DNA of 64,000 bases from Chlorophyllum brunneum (lineage: Eukaryota; Basidiomycota; Agaricomycetes; Agaricales; Agaricaceae): the NCBI GenBank assembly GCA_963576785.1, contig OY756142.1:744001-808000 (forward strand), given 5' to 3'. The position numbers were made by a program, and so were the translations under genes. Below, one piece after another: positions 47,614 to 57,621 of the stretch (the stretch's first letter is position 1; each line of letters opens with the position of its first letter). The notes below the pieces were generated by a model that worked only from the letters and a program-made list of their open reading frames with translations, did no database searches and was not told where the DNA came from.

Positions 47614-49505
47614 ATGTCGGGTCGGAAGATACCATCTAACAAATCAAAAGGTCGGAAGAACGAGTTCACGAAAATCCGCAAGGACAACTGGAGCAGTAAT
47701 CCACCTCAAGTGACAAGCTATCTGGCGTATTCCAGACTTGGGTCACCGCCGACGAACGTTGATGATGATAGTCCCAAATTAACCTATACCTCCCCCAATT
47801 GTGGTTTTGGTTGGCGTTTCTGGCTCGGCGAGAGCTTCCTTTATCAGAAGTCAAACTCAAACCCTCGCGTCCAAGAGCTGGTGGGGCAGGTGGACCTGAT
47901 CTTCCAGCCCAATTTATGCTCTTCGATGCCCTTGAGCAACTTCAAGGTCAATGTGAAGGTCTCATACCCGACGAATAGCGCGAAATCAGCCCACGAGAAA
48001 GCATTTTCCGATGTTCCTATTCAGTCAGACTATACGATTGGAACATACTCAGAGCCCTTCGGATACAAGGGACAAGTGCATATCGAAATCACTCTCACTT
48101 TTGGTGCTTCCGATGGTTTATCCCTGCCTACAACTTCGTCGATCAACACAAGGAAGGCTCTGCATCATTCCCTTGACGAGCCTTCCTTTGTCGATACGAA
48201 GTTTTATCTCTTCTCAGCCAAGGTACAGGGTCGACCGACGAATCCAAAGCCAGTGTTTGCGAAGTCGATGCTGTTGACTGACAGTAGCTCTTATTTGTAC
48301 GACTGTAAGCCAGGATGTCAGCACGTTTACGACCAAAACCGTGACTTTTTATTTTCCCCTGCAGTACTCTCCCCAGAGGCTGGGTTCACAACTGGGTCAC
48401 CTTGCAACCTCCGTGAAGACGTCACAGAAGAAATCGCCAAGTTGGACGCGGACGCCTATGATTACGAGTCTGACAGTGACCTTGAAGATGAAGCGGGAGA
48501 ACAATTAGGGAAAGGAAAAGGGAAGGAGCTCGTCTCCGAAACGTATGTGCCACATTATAGTCATTGCTTTCTTCCTGCACTCAATATCGTTCCCACGCAA
48601 GAGAGGAAAGGAGCGACTGTGGAAACAAGACAGAAAAACCATCCACGGTCGGGCATCAGGATGGCCGGGCCTTCGCAATCAACGGGACTGCGCATAAAAC
48701 GTGAGTAACGCAGCCGTTCCCTGTCCAAGATTCAAGTCAGAAGTCTTATTCGTGACAACAGGTGGAAGGCCTTTATATTTTACACTTATACTAACGACAT
48801 TCAGTTCAATGCACTAAGATCTCAGCTGAAATCCGTGGCTCTCACAAGATCTGAGTTTGCGGATCTTGACCTCACTGGGTGTTCGCCAAAATCGATGTAT
48901 CGGTTTGCGGACTACGTTCGTATTGCCAATTGTTTGCACGCTATACTCTGACATTGGTTATATAATAGGCCAATCTTCCGCAGCTCATGTCGTTGGCGAA
49001 GAAAGGGATAAGGAACGGCCTCGACAAGTCCAACATCATGAAGGAGTTATTCTCTCATTTTACATCCAAGTCAGTTGAATTTCCCCCCAACTGTAAACGG
49101 CCTCGAGCATAATCCTTTACTTTCAGGTACCAAGATATTATCGAGTTAGAAGTCGACTATCTTGTCGCCAATTTCACCCCTATGCTCTCCCGGAAGCTCG
49201 ACGAGATGCTGGAAATGGTAGTGCTAGGTGAAATGCCTCACTGCTTCCGCGTCCTGGCATTTACGATGAGGAGGTTGCGCGGCGACAATTCCCAAGATGC
49301 GTGGAACGCCTTGAGCAGTGGTAAGCCTAAGCCTGGGCCGTGTTCACTGCCACCTGCTGCCAATTTTATTCCTTCGGACCTGTCGCCTGCTTCTGGCCCC
49401 ACTCCTTTCGGGTCATGGTCGACCCCTCCTTTCACCTTGCCCCACGATAGCATGAAGGCGCCACCAACGCCTGAGGTCTTTGGGGGTCTTTGGGGTAGGG
49501 GTTGA
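47614..49505 (+). CDS. BTB/POZ-type protein with unique N-terminal domain
   Basis: Six exons join in frame: 47614-48304, 48365-48542, 48602-48700, 48762-48915, 48969-49069 and 49127-49505, giving 533 residues. The N-terminal 180 residues form a MATH-like beta-rich domain by appearance (FGWRFWLGESFLYQKS, VGQVDLIFQPNLCSSM, GYKGQVHIEITLTF). Then comes a fungal BTB pattern: DTKFYLFSAKVQGRPTNPKP, an acidic insert (DADAYDYESDSDLEDEAGE), GRAFAINGTAHKTWKAFIFY, CSPKSMYRFADYANLPQL and a BACK-like helical end. MATH-BTB proteins usually recruit substrates to Cul3 ubiquitin ligases; that role is inferred. The Pro-rich C-terminus is unique. All introns are GT-AG, one with a GCAAG acceptor. It is the working member of the tandem pair. 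Confidence 0.8.
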
Positions 49506-49817
49506 AAATGGAGTAAGATGAAATGGGGCCAGGTAAACTCAAGTCGGTTGCGACTAGACAAAGAAGACAAAGAAATGGAACATGTAGTTGTAATTGAATG
49601 TGCCTGAGTACGAGATTTTGAACAATGCCATGGTTGACCTTGCAGACGGGTTCGGCTTGAGTCTGCCAGGGTTCAACCTTCCATTATCTTGCAACTCGTG
49701 GTGGGCGTAGACTGTCATACAAGATTCGGGTAGGGTCCTTCGAACGGTATGGTAGGTCCCACCAAGGTGTAAATTTAGAGTCACCCTTGGAAATACAGCA
49801 ACATAGCTACAACGAAT
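49506..49817. other. 3' region between convergent genes
   Basis: 312 bp lie between the stop of the BTB gene and the stop of the zinc-finger gene. Nothing recognised apart from likely 3' UTRs. Confidence 0.5.
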
Positions 49818-50903
49818 TCATAGATCATTGCCCTCATAACCTCTGCGTTTCGCCCTCCTGTACTCTGTATGATTCAGGCTCTTTTTAGGAACACCAGGGC
49901 ATGCGGTTCGATTCCTCCGATGACGGTCCAGAGAGTCATATCGCGAAAACGACTTAGTGCAATGTTCGCAGACGAATCGTGGATCAGCCTCTTCATTTTG
50001 CACTTCCGATCTCTGTCTGGCCAATGGACAACTTGTGGAGTCTTCAGAGTGCCTCTTTCGGTCCGAATCTCTTGTGAAGGATTTACCACAGCGACATAGC
50101 CATCTTTTCTTGCCATTTTTGGAGAGTACAAATTCACTCGAGTCATCCAGGTTTGGAGGAGCCTGAGTTGGTGATTCCTGGAGAGAGACTGATCGATGAT
50201 GCCTTGTTGAAAGACCACTTGGTCGATGCCGCCGACCTGAATCCTTGTGATCTAGCTCGAAGCCTGTGGCGGACCTCGTGGAAGTATTAAGGTGGCTTGA
50301 TTCCGTGCGCAGTCTTGAAGAAGTAGAAGGAAGAAGGGGACGAAACCTCTGTAATGAGGGAGAATTTTTGGAGAGGTGGATAGAGGATATCGAGGAAGCA
50401 GGAGAGGAGGCAGTCGATGTGTTGTGGGGGAACATGTTAGAACAATGAGATTCCGACGCAGAAAGCGACGAATCTGAGAGTGGGCTTGTCTCTCGGAACA
50501 TGCTGTAGGAATCCAAGTTTGAGATTGAGGAAGTATATGTCGAGGGGGTGAGGAGGGCTGAGGGGTTAACTGCGGAGGGAAAGTGAGGATGTGAGGAGCT
50601 TGAGCTTGAGGCCCAGGCTGAGTCCGGACTTAGGGAACTTGAGTCCTGGTGTATTGGCATAGAAGGTCCCGAGTTCGGGAACCAGGTAGGAGAGTTTACG
50701 TCGCACCAAGTGGCTCGAAAGCTTGAGGGGGTGGTTAGAAGCTTGACATTAATGTTTATAATTGCAAGAACTCACTTGTATTTTGGCATGGAGGGAAGGG
50801 TACTTTGCCCTAGTCTAGCGTATTCTTGTGCTCTGCTGTAAGCATCGTTGGGGTCGCAAGCATCGTAGTTGATGTAGGCAGAAAAATCTTCCGCGTAGTT
50901 CAT
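49818..50903 (-). CDS. Two-finger C2HC-type zinc-finger transcription factor
   Basis: A likely nuclear DNA-binding protein of 343 residues from exons 50776-50903 and 49818-50721. The first exon encodes MNYAEDFSAYINYDACDPND and runs through the intron into FRATWCDVNSPTWFPNSG; a shorter model starting at the internal ATG 50789 would lose this part. A long Ser-rich region follows. The fingers are at the C-terminus: CRCGKSFTRDSDRKRH ending in Cys six residues after the His, and CEHCTKSFSRYDSLDRH ending likewise. Both fit C-x1/2-C-x12-H-x6-C rather than classic C2H2. A basic tail (YRRAKRRGYEG) could be a nuclear localisation signal. Targets are unknown. Confidence 0.82.
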
Positions 50904-51629
50904 GATTTACTCGTAGAGATGAGGGAGGCGACGAGGTCGGGGACGAGGATAGTACCGGTGGGGAGGGCTTGCTGCTTGGCACACAACGCATCCCGAGCTA
51001 TTTGTAGGGCGGGATATCACGGCTGGCGTAGTCATTGTTGGCGATGGTTTTGGGCGACTTTTGTTTCTGTTGCTAGACTTTCACAAATACATGTTGTCTT
51101 GAAATAGGCGATGTGCTTATAAATAGATCCACTAGAGAACAACAATTACACAACATACTCTATCGTTGAGCATTATGTTTGAACTCTTCAGTCTTTGTTC
51201 CTTTAACATTCATATGCTGCCGATAGGGGTCTCCGTTGCCAGCTGGATACCAATACTTGTTCAGCTGGTGACAGTGTCCCGACCCACACAACCAGTAGTA
51301 AATACAACAAGTTTCCTCATTGTTCATTGGGACACATCATGGTTAGAATTAGGCTTTCGATTTGTTACATGATTCCGTGGCTCGGATCACACCAGTTGCT
51401 ATCTCAACATATTGGTATGAGTACTATGTACTCCGAGCTAAACGGGCGTCAAAGTGTCGTGGGTTCAATGTCAACTATAAAGTGCGCCCAGTACTTCAGC
51501 GGCACTGTTTCTGTGTTGGAGACGTGGGTGATATCGTCCATAAACAAGCAGTCAGGTACAACTACTGTTTATAAACCAAATACAAAATTAAACCAGTAGT
51601 ACATAATGGATGGTCAGAATCTCATCCTC
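50904..51629. other. Intergenic region with an isolated TATA box
   Basis: It lies upstream of the zinc-finger gene and downstream of MDM34, both on the minus strand. On the plus strand TATAAATA at 51118-51125 is followed about 50 nt later by an ATG at 51175 that opens a 66-codon ORF with no recognisable domain. This is too weak to call a gene. Confidence 0.4.
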
Positions 51630-54202
51630 CTAACGCAAGTGTGACGGAGTCTGTCGTCTTCTTGCGAAAACACCAACTGTACTACCTGGATTACCAAGGC
51701 CAGGAATAGGTACTCCTGGGCTCACTACACTTACTCCTTGTACTCGTTGCGAGTGTTGCTGCACGCCTTGTAGTGTCGAGAGCCTGGGGGGAGACGATGG
51801 CATCGCTCCAGACCCAACGGATGGTGGTGGAGGTGGAACAGACGACAAGTCTTCATTAGACCGGAAATAGCGATCCATATCCTCTGCGTCAAACTCGGAC
51901 GGGAAGAGTTGATGCTGACGGAGGTAATGTGTTCCGTTCCCTGTCCCTCCTCTAGGACCTATCCTTCCTAGTCGGTCGATGTCACCATCGAATCCGTAGC
52001 CGAAGGGCTTGTTGGGATCGGTTGGATTGACATATATTGGAATGCCTGTTGTGGTTGAGGATATTGAGGAATCGGTAGACTTTGATCCCCCGATACGGAA
52101 TATGCGTTTCCGTCTCGCTTTCACCGGTTGTCGTTCGCCTATTGCACCCCCGCCTCCTAGTGTGCCTGGGCCGTTTGTTAAGCCACCAAGTCCGGCGGTT
52201 CCAGAATTCGAACTCCGAGGGGGGACGCTCCGCACTGTGAAATGTGAAAGCGAACGCGTATAAGGGGATAAGGTGTGATTGGAGTGGCTGAGCGTGCTTA
52301 GGTGGTGAATGGAGTTGTTGTTCAAGGATGGCCGAATTATAAGTTTTGGATTTGGTTCTGAAGCGTGGGCGTGGGGAGATGATGATATGAAATTGTTGGT
52401 TGATGCAGTAGGATCAGGTGTGGAACTAGGGTAGAGTAGGGATGTAGTTGTTGCAACAGAATGGTGTGTGACAGAAGAGGAGATAGAGAGTCGGCGTTCT
52501 GAATTGGGTCGGCGCATGTGTATTGAGCTGGAGTCCAGGTCTTGTGAATGTGCATGTATGTGCGTGCGGTGAGAGGGCGATATGGGTTCTCGGGGTCCTG
52601 TTCGGTGAGGCTGTGAATGAGATGGGTAGTAATCGTTAACGCCGCCATTTGTAGTTGAGTCAGTGCTGTCGGGCGTTCGTGGTCGTGAGGGATAATGAAG
52701 AGGTGCAGTTCTTGGGGCGTTATGGAGTGGAGGTATGTCATGGAAATACGCGGAGCCAGAAGAGTGATGCCGAGTGAGGACGCTAGGAGTTATAACACCT
52801 GAACGGATAGTTCCTTGTGAATGGGACGGAGGGTTTAGAAGTGATAGGCGGGGCGTGATTCCTTGGGGTGGTTGGATATTTGATTGTGAGTGGAGGATTC
52901 GCGGCCGCGTAATCGTGCCACCACCAACTGCAGGTATTGTCTCGTATTCAGGAGTGTGACCGCGTTCAGCGTAGACACTTGGTGGAGGGCTGATGCCAGG
53001 CACTGTGTCTTCCCATTCCACGACATCAAACGAGGTGGATACATCATCATCCTCGAAATCCTCGTCGTCTTCGTCATCGCTGGGCTCCTCAGTCAGATCT
53101 GCGAGACCCTTATTCGGCGCGAAGAGACTGCTGAAACCTTTGAAAACGCTCTTAGTTGGAAGACCTTCGGGACGAAGACCATATGTAGGGTCAAAGTTTT
53201 CATATTCGCCGTGAGAGTTGAGGTCAGAAGATGGTGTTTGTGGGGAAGAGGAACTTGTGTTGGCTGATTTATTCGCGTTGGTTTCACGATTGAAGCTTGC
53301 TGTTGAATCACCTGCGACAGAACGCGGTCTCCTCATGCTGGGTTGCCCTAGTGAATGCGTACGCCCCAGATGCGGATGTAGACCAACTACGTGACTAAGT
53401 CGTGTGGCGGGTAACTCGGGATTTGACATGGTTTCAAGAGGGTGCTGTCTAGGTGGGGTGGCGGGAGGTGGACGTTTATTGAGATACGGTGCTTCAACTT
53501 TGGCCTTGACCCATTGCTGACTGAGACGATGAATGATTCCGGGAAGATCCTCACGAAACATCTGACGCAGTTGGCCCTCGATTTCTCGCTGGATAAAGTT
53601 CTGGATAACAGCGATGGAGTCGAATGTGCTGTTGATATCTACATTCTGCAGGGGGTCTGTCTTGAAGACAAGGGTAATACCTTTTTGTTTCGAGACGACA
53701 AGGACGACGTAAGAACTGAGTCGGAAGTGGGAGAGGCGTAGCAGCATAGGTACGACGAGTGGTTCTTTTGCTGCGAGCATGCCATGTGAACCTGTCATAA
53801 GATGAATGTCCGGTTGTTTGTGGTTGAGGGGATTCGCCTGTGGATAACAGAACGTTATAGAGTGCCTTGCAGACAAGGACAGGGGGCCGTACTTGGACTT
53901 TTGTTTTGAGTACGAGATGTGCATCCCCGGAGTAAGTTAGGCGAAATATGCCTCGGAACTGGTCCACGGTGAGGTCTCCAATATCGCGTATCTCTAGTTC
54001 TGGGGGCTGGTGTGTTGGATGAGCATTGGAGGTGCAGCGAGGAAATACGGCAGACCTGGGTACCCATCTCGAGCTCGACGACCTCTATCTTGTCCGCGAT
54101 GATTGGGGGCTTGTTGCCCTTGTTAAGGGCGGTATTGAGCATCTGGATGGCATCGTAGTGGAACTGGTCTGAGAAGCGGGGCCAGGTGAAGGTGAAGGAC
54201 AT
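51630..54202 (-). CDS. MDM34: ERMES complex subunit Mdm34
   Basis: A mitochondrial outer-membrane part of the ER-mitochondria encounter structure, which moves lipids between the two organelles. It starts [20 protein letters not shown] at 54202. The SMP lipid-transfer domain follows: [80 protein letters not shown] and [20 protein letters not shown]. These fill the first 240 residues and are very close to other fungal Mdm34 proteins. The remaining 500 or so residues are Ser/Pro/His-rich and disordered, with an acidic patch ([20 protein letters not shown]). The N-terminal part is split by about three introns. It diverges from the Uds1-domain gene with 99 bp between ATGs. Confidence 0.93.
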
Positions 54203-54301
54203 GTTCAGCGGAACATGCTCAGACTGGTAATTTAAGCCAAACAAGCGCCCAACACCTTTTCCGTCTCTCCTCACGACTACCATCTACCCTCAGGACGCTA
54301 C
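54203..54301. promoter_or_regulatory. Bidirectional promoter, MDM34 and Uds1-domain gene
   Basis: Only 99 bp separate the two start codons. The plus-strand sequence is C/T-rich and no TATA box is seen. Transcription starts may lie inside the opposite gene. Confidence 0.45.
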
Positions 54302-57282
54302 ATGAACGGCGTCCGCAGGCTCTTGGGAGCTGCGACTGGCACGTCACCTCCCTCGCCTGACAAGGACTCGCCTCTAGCACAAGCTAGTCCTACAGCTATG
54401 GCACCTCTCGCCTTTGCTAAGAACAACAGCCAAACACCCACTTGGCCACCACAGTCGCCTGGCGCGTCCCCTAAACAGCCTAGTCTCAGCGAGAGTTTTC
54501 AGTCTACAGCAGCATTGTTTCTGGGCAAGAAGGAAAAGAGCCGGCAGCCCCTGTCCTCCGAAGACGAAGTGACAATCGGAAGTCCATACTCGACTACTCG
54601 ACCATCAAACCGCTCAGTCTCCCAGACGAAATCAGGAAACTACCATTCACCATCACCCAGTCGTTCTAATACCCATAACGGTTCATCATCAGGACCTTCG
54701 TCACCTGTGATGCCGAGCCGACTAGTCGCTCGCAAATCAGTTGGCAAAGTGGATGGGGATGTTAAGAGGTCGTCTGGGATCTTGAATACTCGAGACGAAC
54801 TCCTCTTCAGTCTTCTGACTAGTGAAGCTGTGGTTGACTGTCGGGACTTTACTATCATTTCCTCAGAGGAGGTCGATGACCTCAAGAAGGTACGTGGGGC
54901 TGATAACTCCTTGCATTGGGCATTAGTTCTCATACCAATAAAACAGGAACAACAAGTTCTGAATGCGCGTCTCGTAGCTATGAAGAAGAAGGTCAATCTC
55001 GAAATCAAAATCCGTGATGCAGCAATTTCGCTTTGCAGAGTGAACGCCTCCCACAAGAAACTTTCTAAACAAACCGACGACCAGCTAGACGCAGCCAACA
55101 GACGGGTCGACACCGCACAGAAAGAATTTTGGAGTGTATCCGAACGTGCAAACGAAATTCATCGGCGACTCATGGAACACCGTGCAGGCATACTCTCTTA
55201 CTCTGTGCGCAGCATGGAGAAGAAAATGGCACCCGTGGCATCGTCTTATGACTCAGGTTACGACTCCAACAGAAGCACAATAATAAGCCCAGCCAGTACG
55301 TCAATTACAGGAACGTCGGTGGGATCCTCCAAACCCAAGTTTGACGGTGCGCATTTCTTCGCCGGACACGCTGATGCAATCGTCCCCAAGAAGTTACGCT
55401 CACCCGAGGCCGCAACTGTTGAAATCTCGGCCTTGGAAGCTAAACTGAGAGCGGCTACCGGGTCCCTATCAGCCGCGACTAAACAGCAAGCGGAGTTGAC
55501 GAGGGAGCTGTCTTTAGTGCGGTTGGAGAAGCAGGAAGTTGAAACGATGATGGGTCTTGAGCTACAGACTGCCGAGGAGACGATTTTAGCTTTAGAGAAG
55601 GAGTTGCCGAGATTGGAAGGCTTGGACTCTGAAGTGCAGGAGCTTCTTAAGGAGAAGGACAGATGGGAAGAGGAGAAGTTGAGACTGGAGGAGCGGAGTA
55701 TGCAGGTCGAGAGTTTACAGACACGAATAGCGGATCTGGAGACGACGAGGAGTGGTGATGCCGCAGGTGCAGAGCGACTATTGGGTGAAGTACGGGAAGA
55801 AAGTCGACGGCAGCTTGAGCAGAAAGAGCGGGAAGCGGAAGAGTTGCGGAGAAGATGGGAGGCGGAGAGGGCTGAATGGGAGAGGGAGAGGAGTGAGTGG
55901 CAACGGAGTAGGGGTGATGATTTACAGCTCCGAGAGGAGATGGAGAGGAATCGGGATGGGAATGAAGTTGCGCTGAGGAAAGCGAACGAGGAGCTCGACG
56001 AGGGACTGATGGCTCTGCAGGAGATGATTCGAGAGCACGGAATTGTACTATTCTCGAGGGAATCATCGCTCAGGGGATTGTTGGAGGCAGTTAGCTCGCA
56101 TTTACAGACTGTACATTCGAAGCTTGATGGGTATGGGCGTGCGGAGGCGGACTGGAGCGTTGCGAAGAGGGAGCTGGAAGGGGATGTAAGGACTGGGCTT
56201 GATAAGCGGGAGACATTGGCGAGGGAGTTGGAAGACTCTAGACGAGAGCGTGATCTCGCAAGACACCGGGTAAGCGACAATGTTTCTATACTTGAAAATA
56301 ATTCATTGTTTGTTAGGAACGAGGTTCAGCGCAGTCGTCGCCTGTCGTTTTATCCAAGTCCCTGTTTGCCGATATCTCAGTGAGCCCAGATGCCGACGTT
56401 AATAAGCTCATCGCTACGCTCCTACCTATCTGGGCCGTCCTGCCCTCACCCGAAGCCCGGGCGGCTAAGTTCGGTTCCAGCAATAGCAGAGGATACCGGA
56501 CAGGATCACCAGTCAGCTCTAATGGCGGTCAACCTGGTGTATCATCGCTGTCGGATCTTGATGTACGGTCGCTCAAGAGTCTGCATCATGGTAGTCGAGA
56601 TGGGACACCACGCACACCAACATCAGCATCGGCAATCTCTGGGTTCAGTATAGAGGCGTTCGTGCAGAGAGTGCAAGCGCTGATTGCAGATGATAAGGCG
56701 TTGATTGAGAGATTGGTGAGGTTTGCACAGGCGCATGATTTGTTGAAAAAGAATGCGGAGAGGGCGCAGAAGTTGGCACAAGATGGGAATACGGCGATGG
56801 AGACGTATCAGAAGCAGGTGAAGATACTGGAGGAGAAAAATATGGGAATGAGAGCGAGGGTTACTGCCGTGTGCGTTTTTTTTTGGGTTTTGTTTGTTAT
56901 CAGATGCTGACAGATTTTCAGGCAAGAAGACCTGCAGCTTTTGCATGACACTATCGAACGTTTAACGGCTGAGAAGCACGAAATAGAGGCACTAGCAGCG
57001 GAGCAAGCAGAAACCTGCAAACGGCTCACAGATGCTAACAATGAGCTTTCTGCACGAACACTGGCACTAGCGGGGGAAGCAGCATCTGCACCTGAAATGG
57101 TCAAGAAACAATTCGAGGCGCAGCTTACGGAGCTCAAGAAGCAGCTGGAGAAAGCTGAGGCGGAGGTTAAAGAGGTGAAGACTGCAGGGCAGACTCAGAG
57201 TGCGGCGTTGTTTGAAGAAATGAATTCGATGCACGAGGAGAATGCGAATCTGAGAGCCCAATTAAGGGCGGTGAAGAAATGA
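54302..57282 (+). CDS. Uds1-domain coiled-coil protein (up-regulated during septation type)
   Basis: A large coiled-coil protein of the family named after the Schizosaccharomyces gene up-regulated during septation. It has a disordered Ser/Pro N-terminus of about 150 residues. The Uds1 domain follows: TRDELLFSLLTSEAVVDCRD, FTIISSEEVDDLKKEQQVLN and MKKKVNLEIKIRDAAISLCR. From about 55430 there is a long heptad-rich coiled coil dense in Glu, Arg and Leu, up to about 56270. After an intron and a Ser/Gly linker, a second coiled coil ends the protein (QEDLQLLHDTIERLTAEKHE, EMNSMHEENANLRAQLRAVK). Introns are near 54888-54947, 56270-56317 and 56870-56920. A role in cell division or polarity is inferred from the family name only. 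Confidence 0.82.
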
Positions 57283-57452
57283 GGATTTTAAAATGTCTGA
57301 ATGGATTCTTACAGCACAAGCCCTTTAATCATTTACATCTCTACACCTAGCGCTCTTTCATCTGCATGTTGTATTCCACGGGGAACATTAATAGCCCACC
57401 ATATACCTGGCCTCCTGTATCCTGCAGAGCGGAAAAGAAAAGGAAACGCTGC
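57283..57452. other. 3' region of the Uds1-domain gene
   Basis: A short spacer before the tRNA. Nothing recognised. Confidence 0.4.
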
Positions 57453-57535
57453 AACCCCTGGCGGGATTCGAACCCGCAACCTCCAGATGCCAGATGTGTA
57501 GAAGTCTGACGTCATAACCATTAGACAACAGGGGC
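57453..57535 (-). tRNA. tRNA-Arg(UCU) with a 10-nt intron
   Basis: The minus strand folds as a complete tRNA of 73 nt plus intron. The acceptor stem GCCCCTG pairs with CAGGGGT (first pair G:U). The D arm contains the A-box-like TAATGGTTA, and the T arm GCGGG-TTCGAAT-CCCGC holds the B box. The anticodon stem TCAGA pairs with TCTGG, and the loop reads CTTCTA, intron, A, giving anticodon UCU. The intron (CACATCTGGC) follows base 37, the standard place. The discriminator base is U. It lies between two protein genes, on the strand opposite both, inside the promoter region of the CorA gene. Confidence 0.93.
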
Positions 57536-57621
57536 TTGTAGTTGGGTGTGGGTGTCGAGACGAAGATGGGAGGGGGTGGGTGGTGTGAGACGTGAGTGTT
57601 GGTGCGAGGAGAGTTTGCGAG

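Noticed and set aside
51118..51372. Small gene after the TATA box at 51118
   Set aside because: The 66-codon ORF has no domain, signal peptide or clear Kozak context; a TATA-like octamer is common by chance.
55258..56280. A 340-codon minus-strand ORF
   Set aside because: It is the mirror of the Glu/Arg-rich coiled coil of the Uds1-domain gene; its Ser/Leu-rich translation is an artefact of that composition.
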